This document shows, piece after piece, positions 43,236 to 54,484 of a stretch of 64,000 nt of DNA (positions are counted from its first letter, which is position 1; each line of letters starts with the position of its first letter). Location of the stretch: assembly GCF_019393635.1 (NCBI RefSeq), contig NC_057866.1, forward strand, positions 226,203,359-226,267,358. Reading direction: 5' to 3'. The position numbers and the translations under genes were made by a program. Under the pieces are notes generated by a model, which had not been told where the DNA came from, ran no database searches, and was given only the letters and a program-made list of their open reading frames with translations. The DNA comes from Dromiciops gliroides. Its lineage: Eukaryota > Chordata > Mammalia > Microbiotheria > Microbiotheriidae.

Positions 43236-44267
43236 ATGAGTAAGAAGCAAAAAAGAGCCCTCTCCATTGAGAGCTTCTGTATCAATAGGGAAGAAGCCAA
43301 CACAAACTCAGATGAGGACAATAGCCTCAAATTGCCTACATCTGAAGCCTCACGAGGGAAGGTGAATTGGTCTCAAGAACAAAAAGCCTTCCTGGAAGAG
43401 CTCAAAAGGAATTTTAAAAATCAATTGAGAGAGGTAGAAGAAAAAATGGGGAGAAAAATGAAAGCAAAACAAGAAAACTATGAAAAAAGAATCAGCAGCT
43501 TGGAAAAGGAAACACATAATTTCACTGAAGAAAACAATGCCTTAAAAAATTCATTTGGCCAAATGGAAAAAAAGGTGCATAATCTCACTGAAGAAAACAA
43601 TGCCTTAAAAATTAAAATTGGACAGTTGGAAGATAAGGAATCCATGAGACACCAGGAATCAGTCAAGCAGAATCAAAAGAATGAAAAAATAGAAGAAAAT
43701 GTGAAATACCTCATTGGAAAGACAACTGATCTGGAAAACAGATCAAGGAAAGACAATCTGAGAATCACTGGACTGCCTGAAAGCCATGACCAGAAAAAGA
43801 ATCTAGACACCATATTCCAGGAAATTATTAAGGAGAACTGCCTTGATATCATAGAATCAGAGGATAAAATCATCATTGAAAGAATCCACCAATCACCTCC
43901 TGAAAGAGACCCCAAAAGGAAAACTCCAAGGAATATTGTAGACAAATTCCAGAATTATCAGGTGAAGGAGAAAATACTCCAAGCAGCCAGAAAGAAGCAA
44001 TTTAAATATCATGGAGCCACAGTCAGGATTGCTCAGGACCTGGCAGCTTCAACATTAAAGGACCGCAAGGCTTGGAATATGCTATTCCGGAAGGCAAAGG
44101 AGCTTGGACTGCAGCCGAGAATCTACTACCCAGCAAAAATGTGCATTCTCTTTCAGGGGAAAAGATGGACATTTAATAACATTGGGAACTTTCAATCTTT
44201 CCTGGTGAAAAGACCAGAACTGAATAGAAAATTCGATCTTAACATACAAGACTCAAGAGAAGTTTAA
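43236..44267 (+). CDS. L1 ORF1p, intact frame (343 aa)
   Basis: Complete frame for the L1 RNA-binding/chaperone protein. The N-terminus MSKKQKRALSIESFCINREE parallels the neighbouring ORF1. A long coiled coil covers about residues 45-135, the RRM domain about 165-260 (LENRSRKDNLRITGLPESHD; IIERIHQSPPERDPKRKTPR) and the C-terminal domain about 260-335 (VRIAQDLAASTLKDRKAWNM; RIYYPAKM). Stop at 44265-44267. The coiled coil carries a 21-residue direct duplication: NFTEENNALKNSFGQMEKKV then NLTEENNALKIKIGQLEDKE, from a 63-bp period (43515 and 43578); the neighbouring L1 has one unit. Three heptads are added, so register is preserved. Nothing shows the protein is made today. Confidence 0.9.
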   Translation: MSKKQKRALSIESFCINREEANTNSDEDNSLKLPTSEASRGKVNWSQEQKAFLEELKRNFKNQLREVEEKMGRKMKAKQENYEKRISSLEKETHNFTEENNALKNSFGQMEKKVHNLTEENNALKIKIGQLEDKESMRHQESVKQNQKNEKIEENVKYLIGKTTDLENRSRKDNLRITGLPESHDQKKNLDTIFQEIIKENCLDIIESEDKIIIERIHQSPPERDPKRKTPRNIVDKFQNYQVKEKILQAARKKQFKYHGATVRIAQDLAASTLKDRKAWNMLFRKAKELGLQPRIYYPAKMCILFQGKRWTFNNIGNFQSFLVKRPELNRKFDLNIQDSREV

Positions 44268-44868
44268 AAAGGTAAACAGAGGGGAAAAAAAAGGTTACCC
44301 AATTAGGTTAAACTGTTTATATCTCTACACGGGAAGATAATACTCATAACTCTTAAGAACTGTAAATGTATCTGGGCAGAGAGAAGGACTTTACACAGAG
44401 GGTATAAATATAAATTGTCTTTGATGTGATGATACAAAAAAGAATTAAGGGGTTAAAAAGGGAGTCTATGGGGAGGAGAGGAAAGGGGAGGTGGAATGGG
44501 ATGAATTATATAATATGAAGAGGTGAAAAAAAAAACCTATTACAATAGAGGGAAAGAAAGGAGGAGTGAACATTGTTTTAACCCTACTCTCATTAAATTT
44601 GATTCAAAGAGGGAATAACATATACGTTCATTGGGATAAAGAAACTTAGCACATTCTTTAGGGAAGCAAAAAGGGGGGGAGGGAAGGGGAAGGGAAAGGA
44701 GAGGACTGATAGAAGGGAGGACAAAAGCAAGGGAGAAAAGGGTAAAGAAAAGAGAGGGGTGTGATAAAAAGGGAGGGCAGATTGGGGGAGGCAGGGGTAA
44801 GAAGTAAAACATCGGTGAGGAGGAATAGGGTGAAAGAAGGGGGGGAAAGTACAAAGGGGGTAAATAGA

Positions 44869-47809
44869 ATGGAGGGGAATAGACAGTCAATAATAATAAC
44901 TGTGAATGTGAATGGGATGAACTCTGCTATAAAATGGAAGCAAATTGCAGAGTGGATTAAAAACCAGAATCCTACAACATGCTGTTTACAAGAAACACAT
45001 TTGAAGCAGAGAGATACACACAGAGTAAAGGTAAAAGGCTGGAGCAGAATATATTATGCTTCAGCTAAAGTAAAAAAAGCAGGGGTAGCAATCCTTTATC
45101 TCAGACAAAGTGCAGGCAAAAATAGATCTCATTAAAAGAGATAAGGAAGGAAATTACATCTTGCTTAAAGGTATTATAGATAATGAAGTAATATCAATAT
45201 TAAATATGTATGCACCAAGTGGTATAGCATCCAAGTTCTTAGAAGAGAAGTTAAATGAGTTACAAGAGGAATTAGACAGTAATACTATACTAGTGGGGGA
45301 CCTGAATCTCCCCCTCTCAGAATTAGATAAATCTAGCCAAAAAATAAATAAGAAAGAAGTGAAAGAGGTGAATAGATTACTAGAAAAGTTAGACATGATA
45401 GATGTCTGGAGAAAAGTGAATGGGGATAGAAAGGAATATACCTTTTTCTCAGCAGTACATGGCACATTTTCAAAAATTGACCATGTATTAGGGCACAAAA
45501 ACATGATAGTCAAATGTAGAAAGGCAGAAATAGTAAATGCATCCTTCTCAGATCATGATGCAATAAAAATTACATGTAAGAAAGAGCCAGGGAAAAGTAG
45601 AATGAAAATCAATTGGAAACTAAATAATATCATTCTAAAGAATGAATGGGCCAAACAACAAATCATAGAAACAATCAATAACTTTATCCAAGAGAATGAC
45701 AATAATGAGACAACATACCAAATTCTATGGGATGCAGACAAAGCAGTGCTTAGGGAAAAATTTATAGCTCTAAATGCTTACATGAATAAAAAAGAGAAAG
45801 AGAAGATTAATGAATTGGGCATGCAACTTAAAAAGCTAGAAAAAGAACAAATTAGAAATCCCCAATTAGATACTAGAGATCCTGAAAATTAAAGGAGAAA
45901 TTAATAAGATTGAAAGCAAAAAAACTATAGAATTAATCAATAAAACTAAGAGCTGGTTTTATGAAAAAAACAATAAAATAGATAAAATATTGGTTAATTT
46001 GATTTAAAAAAAGAAAGAAGAAATCCAAATTACCAGTATCAAAAATGAAAAAGGGAATGTTACCACCAATGAAGTAGAAATTAAATCAATAATTAGGAAT
46101 TATTTTGCCCAACTGTATGCCAATAAATTTGACAATCTAAATGAAATGGATAAATATTTACAAAAATACAAACTGCCCAGGTTAACTGAAGAGGAAATAA
46201 AATCCTTAAATAAACCCATATTAGAAAAAGAGATTGAACAAGCCATTAATGAACTCCCTAAGAAAAAATCCCCAGGGCCAGATGGGTTGACAGGTGAATT
46301 CTACCAAACATTTAAAGAACAATTAATTCCAATATTATACAAATTATTTGGAAAAATTCATTTTATGACACAAATATGGTGGTGATACCAAAACCAGGCA
46401 AAGCAAAAACAGAGAAAGAAAATTATAGACCAATTTTCCTAATGAATATTGATGCTAAAATCTTAAATAAGATATTAGCAAGGAGATTACAGCAAGTGAT
46501 CACTAGGATAATACACTATGACCAGGTGGGATTTATACCAGGAATGCAGGGCTGGTTCAACATTAGGAAAACTATTAACATAATCAACCACATCAATAAT
46601 AAAACCAACCAAAATCATATGATTATCTCAATAGATGCAGAGAAAGCTTTTGACAAAGTACAGCACCCATTCCTAATAAAATCACTAAACAGTTTAGGAA
46701 TAGGTGGAGCTTTTCTTAAAATAATAAACAGTATCTACCTAAAGCCATCAGCAAATATTATATGCAATGGAAATAAATTAGAGGCCTTCCCAATAAGATC
46801 AGGGGTGAAACAGAGATGTCCATTATCACCCCTATTATTTAATATTGTCCTAGAAATGTTAGCTTTAGCAATCAGAGAAGAAAAAGGAATTAAAGGAATT
46901 AGAATAGGCAAGGAGGAAACAAAACTATCACTCTTTGCAGATATGATGGTATACTTAAAGAATCCTAGAGAATCAACTCAAAAATTACTTGAAACAATTA
47001 ACAACTTTAGCAAAGTAGCAGGATATAAAATAAATCCACATAAATCATCAGCATTTCTATACATGACCAACAAAGTCCAGCAGCAAGAGATAGAAAGAGA
47101 AATTCCATTTAAAGTAACAGTAGATAATATAAAATACTTGGGAGTCTACTTGCCAAGACAAACCCAGGAACTCTATGAACACAACTACCAAACACTCTTC
47201 ACACAAATCAAATCAGATCTAAATAATTGGAAAGATATCAATTGCTCATGGATAGGCAGAGCTAATATAGTAAAAATGACAATACTGCCTAAATTAATTT
47301 ACTTATTCAGTGCCATACCAATCAGACTACCTAAAAATTATTTTATAGGGCTAGAAAAAATAAAAACAAAATTCATCTGGAAAAACAAAAAATCAAGAAT
47401 ATCCAGGGAAATAATGAAAAAAAATTCACAGGAAGGTGGGTTAGCAGTACCAAACCTGGAGCTTTACTATAAAGCGGCAGTCATCAAAACTATCTGGTAC
47501 TGGCTAAAAAATAGAGTGGTAGATCAATGGAATAGGCTAGGCACAGGAAATGCAGTAGTAAATGACACTAGTAATATAGTGTTTGATAAACCCAAAGACT
47601 CCAGCTTCTGGGATAGGAACTCAGTATTTGCCAAAAACTGCTGGGAAAACTGGAAGATAGTATGGCAGAAATTAGGCATAGACCAACATCTTACACCTTA
47701 TACTAAAATAAGGTCAAAATGGATATATGATTTAGATATAAGAGGTGATGCCATAGGTAAATTAGGAGAGGAAGTAATAGTCTACCTTTCAGATCTTTGG
47801 AAAGGATAA
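44869..47809 (+). pseudogene. L1 ORF2 (endonuclease-reverse transcriptase), broken
   Basis: The frame begins at ATG 44869 (MEGNRQSIIITVNVNGMNSA). The endonuclease is recognisable by CCLQETHLKQRD, LVGDLNLPLSEL and the closing SFSDHDAIKIT, and the RT by [30 protein letters not shown] and [19 protein letters not shown]. Breaks seen: a frameshift at about 45100-45110; another at about 45885-45895; an in-frame TAA at 46005-46007; an indel/frameshift around 46345-46376; loss of a catalytic residue in LFADMMVYL (expected FADD) at about 46934-46950; and a stop at 47807-47809. The protein cannot be made as one chain, and RT would be inactive. Confidence 0.9.
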
Positions 47810-47930
47810 CAGTTTATGACCAAACAAGAGATAGAGAATATTATGAAATGCAAAATGGATGATTTTGATTACATTAAGTTAAAAAGGTTTTGTACAAACA
47901 GAAGCAATGCTTCCAAAATGGCTATTTATG

Positions 47931-48365
47931 ATATCAGAAGACAGATGGCAAAATGTGCCTCCTACCTTTACTCTGAATGATGATGAACTGCAGGTGTGGA
48001 ATGAGGAAGACATTTTCAGACATGGTTAATGTATGTACTGGCTTGCTTTTCCTATTTGTACATTGTTCAAGGGGAGAGTTCTAATAAAAGTAGGGGAGTC
48101 ATGGGAAGTGGTGATGATGCATCAATGGGTAGTAACAACAGTGGCAGTTAAACGAGAGGGGAGATATATGAGACGGGCAGGTGTATAAAGGTGAAATTGT
48201 ACAGGAGTCAATATAAAGTCTTACCCTGAGGTTCAAAAAATTAATATGCAAGAGACAAGAGGTATAGCTAGACACCAATTTATCTGGAAAAAAACTAGAG
48301 GTTTTAGTGGACTGAAAGTTCAATATGAGTCAATAGTTTGATAATACAGTTAAAAACATAATAAT
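47931..48365. other. Unassigned tail after the L1
   Basis: GACAGATGGCAAAATGTGCC then CATTTTCAGACATGGTTAAT looks like the 3' end of some marsupial repeat, not the L1 3' UTR found elsewhere here. AATAAA-like AATAAAAGTAGG lies at 48082. I cannot name it. Confidence 0.35.
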
Positions 48366-48662
48366 AACTCACATTTATATATTAAGGTTTGCAAAGCACA
48401 GTACATAGGTTATCTCATTTTTTGGCAGTCAGTAAGTTTTTATTAAGCATCTATACAGCACTAACCCTGCTAATCCTCGCAACAACCTTGTACTATAGGT
48501 TTTATTTTATCTTCACTCACAGATGAGGAAACTGAGGCAGACAGAGGTTAAGTGACTTGCCTAGGGTCACACAGCTAGTTAGTGTCTGACACTGGATTTG
48601 AACTCTTGTCTTCGTGATTTAGAGTCTAGCACTCTTACCCACTGCACCACCTAGCTGCCTCT
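48366..48662 (-). mobile_element. MIR-related SINE
   Basis: Inverted: AAGGTTTGCAAAGCACAGTA, TCACAGATGAGGAAACTGAG, CACACAGCTAGTTAGTGTC and ending CACCTAGCTGCCT. A CORE-SINE of the MIR/THER1 kind with a head like the WSINE1 family. Confidence 0.75.
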
Positions 48663-49678
48663 AATAAATCCAAGCAACCTCGGGTTGCCTTCAGAGATAG
48701 TTTCTGGGACTGGGGAAGTGATATCTTGCTATATTCTGCTCTGGTCAGAATTGTGTTCAGTTGTAGGTACCACATTTTAGGAAGGACATTGACAAGCTAG
48801 AAAGCATCCAGAGGACAGACAACTAAATGAAAAGAGATGCGATTCTGTGTTATCTCAGACATATGGAGATTTCAAGGTCTTGTTGTATACTGTTCTAGTC
48901 AGATAGCATCTAAAGTATTGTGTCCAGTTAAGTATCTCAAGTCCCAAGAGCATGCCATACAGGCATCCACTTAAGAAACTAGGGCTATCTAGGGAAAAAA
49001 TACTTAAAGGGGCAACACAGTAGCTATCACCAAATATTTGAAGGGTTATTATGTGGGAAGAATGATCAGACTTCTGTTGGACTCAGAGGACAAAAACAGA
49101 TGAAAATCACAGAGGAAATTCCTGATTTTCTCTATCATTGCTAACAATTTCATATATGTTGGACAACTAAGACAACAACTGCTTTTAACCAACTAGATGA
49201 TAATATTATAACAGTAAGTTTAAAATTAATGCAACAGAAAAGGCTTAGACACTTACATAAAAATTAAGTGATTTCTATGTCTGCTAAAGAAGATTTTTCT
49301 GGTCTCCTTTAACGGAACCTTTAAGGTAATCTCCAATTTATCCTGTATATATGTTGTTTGTACATAGTTATTTAAATATTGTGCTCCCCCATTAACTTGT
49401 AAGTTCTTTGAGGACAGAGATTGTTTTCACCTTCCTTTGAAACATTTGAGCTAACAGTTACATGGCGCTGGTTATGTGCTAAGTGCTTTACAATGATTTC
49501 ATTTGATGCTCACAATCACTCTGAGATGTAGGTGCTATTATTATCCCCATCTTGCTAATATTTAAACTAAATCTTCCTCCACATTTCCTCATTAGCACAG
49601 ATGATTGACACCCAGTCTACAATTTTTCTTCTATTAATCTAATTTCGAATTTCCACCTTTTATTATCTCCATTGGGAT
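48663..49678. other. Intron 2 sequence with old repeats, no gene
   Basis: An LTR- or transposon-like old repeat may occupy about 48700-49140 (CATTTTAGGAAGGACATTGA; CTGTTGGACTCAGAGG). An inverted MIR scrap is at about 49450-49570 (GTGCTAAGTGCTTTACAATG). No exon recognised. Confidence 0.35.
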
Positions 49679-49923
49679 TTTGTTGTTCAGTCGTTTTCAG
49701 TCAGGTCTGACTCTTTGTGACCCCATTGGGGGTTTTCTTGGCAGAGATACTGAAGTGGTTTACCATTTCCTTCTCCAACTCATTTTACAGATGAGAAAAC
49801 TGAGGCAAATGGGGTTAAGTGACTGGCCCAGGGTCACAAATCTGAGGCCAGATTTAAACTCAGGAAAATGATTCTTCTTGACTTCAGGCCCACTACTTTA
49901 CCCAATGTGCCACCTAGCTGCTC
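49679..49923 (-). mobile_element. Mar1-type SINE
   Basis: Inverted complete copy: TTGTTGTTCAGTCG, CTTTGTGACCCCATTGGGGG, TTCTCCAACTCATTTTACAG and a head ending CACCTAGCTGCTCC. Confidence 0.9.
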
Positions 49924-51024
49924 CATTGGGATAAATGTGTTCAACTCCCAAATATATTTGTGGGGCACCCAGGGCTTCCTCCTTCTATTACTGGGCCTTC
50001 TGCTTTTAAGTCACTAACTTCTGGACCAAATAGAGAAGGGGAGGAGGTGAATGAGTCCATACAAAAGGATTATGGCTTTGAGGCAGAAGGCAATGAGTTG
50101 ATGCTGTGCAGACAGTTCTACTGCCTATGTCCCAAAACTCCTTCTTTTGGGGGGGAGGGGACGGGATTGTTAGGTTTGTGGGGTTTTTCAATGATCATTC
50201 ACACTGTGTATACTCTTTCTCTTCTGTTTGGTTGTTGGTCCAGATTCTGTGATTTCATCTCTAAAGAAAATTCCTAGTGAGGAAACTTTTTCAATGAATG
50301 CAGATCAGGATCTACTCTGTGATTTATAATCTTAGAGACCGCCTGGGACATAGTGAGGTTAAGTGATTGGCCCAGGGTCACATAGTCCATAAGTGCATCC
50401 AGACCTTCCTGTCTCCAAGGCCATATTGCTATATGCTATTATTCCCTAGTTGCTCCTCTTCTCTTCTCTACTATTGCACATGGATAAAAGCTGATTTAAC
50501 GGTAGTTATAGTTCCTGTCCTCAGAAAGTGAATTTACTAAATGTTTAATCCTTCATAATAAATAAAATAATAATTTTATTATAAAAATATGCTAATAAAA
50601 TAGATTTGCTTTTTTGTCACTCATGCTTGTCACATTTTATTTTGTCATTATTTTATTGGGGCTGCAGAGCCCCCAAAGAGGTCACACTATAGTAAAAACC
50701 AGTTCCTAATCTATTCACTTCCACTTTCTATATTCCTATTTCTTGTAATAATGGAACTTTTTGCTGACTTCTATGTTTTTTGACACACCTAGTTTCTTAC
50801 AAAGGGGGAAAGCACTGTTCTTGTTTCTACTCGACTTTCTTCTGTGCGCTATCAGTTCTCTAATTCATCAAGACCAATTTGAATTAACTCTTACCCTACA
50901 AGGTATTAAGCTCCTTTACTCAACTTCAGGGATAAGCCATGATTTTTAACTTATGAAAGCTGCCTGACCTAGTTAATTCAATCGGTTAGAGAATGATGCT
51001 GATGAGATTAAGATTGAGGGGTTC
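49924..51024. other. Intron 2 sequence, no gene recognised
   Basis: About 1.1 kb without a clear recent element. A short MIR scrap is likely near 50340-50400 (AGTGATTGGCCCAGGGTCAC). No splice-flanked open frame stands out. Confidence 0.35.
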
Positions 51025-51260
51025 GGGGCAGCTAGGTGATGCAGTGGATAGAGCACCGGCCCTGGAGTCAGGAATACCTGAGTTCAAATCCGGCCTCAGA
51101 CACTTAATAGCTGTGTGACCCTGGACAAGTCACCACCTTGTTTGCCTCTGTTTCCTCATCTGTAAAATGATCTGGAGAAGAAAATGGCAAATCACTACAG
51201 TGTCTTTGCCAAGAAAACCCCAAATGGGGTCACAAAGACTCAGACATGACTGAAAAAAAA
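51025..51260 (+). mobile_element. Mar1-type SINE
   Basis: Head GGGGCAGCTAGGTGATGCAG, then CAGTTTCC-type middle and the RTE-type tail (GTCACAAAGACTCAGACATG). The ACACTTACTAGC portion is shortened to ACACTTAATAGC. Confidence 0.92.
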
Positions 51261-51261
51261 T

Positions 51262-51465
51262 CATAGATTTAGAACTGGAAGAGCCCTTAGAGGCCATTTA
51301 ATCCAACATCCTCATTTTACAGATAAGGAAAATGAGCCTGAGAGAAGTCCAGTGCCTTTTCCAAGCCCATACAGCTTGTAAATTTCAGAGCCAGGATTTG
51401 AACCCAGATCCTCTGACTTTGAATCTAATGTTCCTTCCATTGTACACACTTCTCCCAGTATTTGT
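51262..51465 (-). mobile_element. L3/CR1-type 3' end relic
   Basis: AAATCATAGATTTAGAACTGG with AGCCCTTAGAGGCCATTTAA, continuing into ATTTTACAGATAAGGAAAAT. Old terminal LINE fragment. Confidence 0.55.
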
Positions 51466-51609
51466 ATGGGCTTCACAGAAAGAGGAACTGTTATTCTGTG
51501 GTTAAAGAGAACATCCCAAATGCCAGCCAGTCATCCTATAGAACATGCCATTGGTCACTATGGGAACCAGAAGAGAGGCAGAGACAGAGAGACAGAGACA
51601 GAGCGTAGA

Positions 51610-51860
51610 TTGTTGTTCAGTTGCTTTTCAGTTGTGTCTGACTCTTTGTAACCTCATTTGGAGTTTTCTTGGCAAAGATACTGGAGTGGTTTGCCTTTTC
51701 CTTCTCTAGCTCATTTTACAGATGAGGAAACTGAGAACAAGGTTAAGGGACTTGCCTAGGGTCACACAGTTAGTAAGAATCTGAGGCCAAACGTGAACTC
51801 AGTTCTTCCTGACTCTAGGCCTGGTGATCTGTGCACTATGGTGCCAACCAAGCTGATCTT
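51610..51860 (-). mobile_element. Mar1-type SINE
   Basis: Inverted copy: TTGTTGTTCAGTTGCTTTTC, GTGTCTGACTCTTTGTAACC, GATACTGGAGTGGTTTGCC, GGTCACACAGTTAGTAAG; the terminal head is diverged. Confidence 0.9.
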
Positions 51861-52034
51861 GATGTAGATTACTAGGTTGTAAATGTATCAAAGAGGGGAG
51901 CTATGTCTTCTTTCATCTTAATATCCCTAGCACCATGCCTTGCAAACAGTAGGCACTTGGTCCATGTGTGTTGAGAGTGAATGTATAAATGATTAGATGA
52001 AACCATCACTAGACAGCATACATGTCTAATGTCA

Positions 52035-52278
52035 ACACTAGGTGGTGCAGCAGATAGAGTCAAGAAGACTCATCTTCCTGAGTTCAAATCTGGCCTCAGA
52101 TGCTTACTAGCTATGTGACCCTGGGCAAGTCACTTAACCCTGTTTGCCTCAGTTTCCTCATCTGTAAAATTACCTGAAGAAGGAACTGTCAAACTATTGT
52201 ATTGCCTTTGCCAAGAAAACTCCAAAAATGAGGTCACAAAGAGTAAGACACAACTGAAACAACTGAACAACAACAAAT
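52035..52278 (+). mobile_element. Mar1-type SINE, head truncated
   Basis: Starts near CACTAGGTGGTGCAGCAGAT and runs through CAGTTTCCTCATCTG and the RTE-type tail to CTGAACAACAACAAA. Confidence 0.9.
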
Positions 52279-52348
52279 AGAGAATCAGAAGTTTCACCTC
52301 TATGGAAGGACAGTACCTTCAAGTGAATAAACCATTAATGAAAATACT

Positions 52349-52976
52349 TGTGGTAAAAATTATTTGTGGTAAAGATTAATATCAAAAGTTTTAGCTGAAT
52401 CATTTGGGAGGGGCCACATCTGGCCTACCCTGAGATTACATATGCTACTGACCTCCCCTTTTGGGGGAGGAAAAACTGAACGCCACGGGAAGGGAGTCAA
52501 CTTCTGGTAGGCGGGGCGTGTTAAAAAGCTCTCACTCTTTCGGTCTGGCAGGTAGTCTGGTGGCATCCTGGACCTGGCGGTGGCACGTGTTTTGTTCTGA
52601 CAAGCAACTGTAGACTGACCGGGGTTGGTGAGTTCAATTATGGAAAAACCCTAAATTCCTTTGAACTAGCTTAATTGGGAATGCTCTGGGATTGCATAGG
52701 CTAAGCTTAGAGTTAAGACTATCTATCTGTATTTCTACTTCTTTATTTCCTTAATTGGTTTCACCTTTGTGGTTTAATTAATTCCCAAGTAATAAAATCT
52801 GATCCTTTATGAACTAAAGCTCAGAGGCTCCTTTTCTTATTGGCCTGGGAGGAATATATAAAAAGGAAAGTTCAAAGGGGAGATTAAACCTAAACGTGTC
52901 CCTCATATTTCCAGGACCCCAATATTAAAGCGAGTCACCCAAATAACGCTCCGTATATCAAATTTTGGCCCTCACA
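52349..52976 (+). mobile_element. Solo LTR with 4-bp target site duplication
   Basis: A 628-bp unit opens TGTGGTAAAA and closes GGCCCTCACA. It is flanked by TACT at 52345-52348 and 52977-52980, so both ends are fixed to the base. A TTAAAAAG box (about 52520) precedes the likely transcription start. An AATAAA lies at about 52791. No internal retroviral sequence is present, so the provirus has been lost by LTR-LTR recombination. A 4-bp duplication suits gammaretrovirus-like (class I) ERVs. It lies in LRIT3 intron 2, antisense to the gene. Confidence 0.9.
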
Positions 52977-52980
52977 TACT

Positions 52981-54484
52981 TAATGAAAGCAGGTCCAGAA
53001 TCAGTGCACAACACCAACTGTGTATTTCCACACTAATTTGAGCCACTGATTGAAGAGCATGCATTCCCTTACTGGAAGGATAGCTACTCAGAATCCTATT
53101 TCCTTCTTATCTGTTGGGTTTGTCATGCATAAACCAATGGTCTAGACTATGTTAATTGTGTCTCCACCTACCAGGGTGAACACTCACAAATTAGATCTTC
53201 ATAAGCACAAGAAATCAATAGATTAATATCTAAAGACCATATCTAAAAGACAATAGAAACAGAAAAGACAATAGATATAAAACTGCTCAAAGACAGACTG
53301 AAACAGAGAATGCCTCAAATTAACCCATACAGCTAATAGGTGGGTTTTAATTCATTGTCTTTATAGCAAATCTCTATTTTTCTCAGATGGTGTTGTTTGT
53401 TCTTATCTGAAGAAGACCAAAATGACATCACGATGTCAGGGTCAAGGTAGGAAAGTTAACAAGTTTATCATTTTATTAGAATGGGTTTTGTCCTACTTAT
53501 CCAGAGATGGTTTGGTGTTGTGTTTTTTTTAAGTCAAGTTATATAACTTTTATCTAGCCACCTTGAAAGTTTATCCTAGTCAATAGAATAATTAGAATAT
53601 AGATTTCATGTCAAGTCAGTTTATCCCTTCTGGGGCCAAACTAAATAAAACTACCGGAGTTTACTTCATTTACAAATAATAGAGGTAAACCATTAGCCTC
53701 TTAATTGTTTTAAAGAGTCTAAAACAATTTGGTGATTTTCCTCCACCTCATATACCTTTTTGTGACATTATAATGTTTTCCTCCTAGAATTTGGAAGTTT
53801 TCCAATAGATCACACATTCCACCATATTAATCAGTTCTATAGAAGGTCAATGTAAATAAACTTCATCGCGAGTTAGCAAATGAGAAAAAACTCTCTTTCC
53901 ACTTAGTTGTGCCAGAATTTTGAGCTGTGAGCCGTAAGAATCCCAAGAAATAAGTGCATAGCATTCCTTGAGTCAGCATTGAGCAGAGCTATCTTCTCAT
54001 TTATTTAAAATAACAGGGTTTTTGTTTTGGTTTGGTTTGGTTTTGGCCAAGTTTTGAACACATGAAATCTTCTAAAAAGAAGCACAAAGTGGGTATATAG
54101 CCTATACAGAAAACCCAAGGGTTCCTCACCTCAGAAAAATGATTGACCAAGTGTCAGAAAAGGCTAGTCCACCCAGGCAATGCTCTAAGGATACCCATTA
54201 ACACAAGGATTATTTCTACCTCCTTCATTGTCATGTCCTCTTGAGTTTTGTTATCATTACTATTTGTCTTCCCATGTCAAATTATCACTCTCAATGTTAT
54301 GTTTGATTAATTGTGTCTGGGCACTTTGCTCCTTCCTTCTCCATTTTCAAAATACAGTATCTTGTTGTATCTTTACAATAGCCCTGTGAGAGACAATCAC
54401 GGAATCACAGGGTTGTTGTGAGGATCAAAGGAGATAGTATTTATAAAGTATTCAGCACATAGTAGGCTCCTAACAAATGCTTAT
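52981..54484. other. Intron 2 sequence; RTE tail scrap, otherwise unassigned
   Basis: A 57-bp inverted RTE 3' terminus sits at about 53390-53446 (AGAAGACCAAAATGACATCA), with no body attached. A MIR-like scrap is likely at 54380-54485 (TTGTTGTGAGGATCAAAGG). The remaining 1.3 kb show no exon or RNA gene I recognise. Confidence 0.4.

Larger units (their letters stand above)
42660..47930 (+). mobile_element. Near full-length L1, 3'-truncated or rearranged
   Basis: It starts GGGCGGAGCCAAGATGGCGG and includes a GC-rich 5' UTR (42660-43235), ORF1 (43236-44267), purine-rich inter-ORF sequence and ORF2 (from 44869). The sequence leaves the L1 around 47930, within or just past the end of ORF2, and no L1 3' UTR like that of the neighbour follows. 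It begins exactly where the preceding element stops, so it has either inserted into the 3' end of that element or been joined to it. ORF2 damage means it cannot move by itself. Antisense to LRIT3. Confidence 0.9.

Noticed and set aside
49679..51860. tRNA genes suggested by SINE heads
   Set aside because: The tRNA-like heads of WSINE1/Mar1 copies lack a complete cloverleaf and are repeat components, not tRNA genes.
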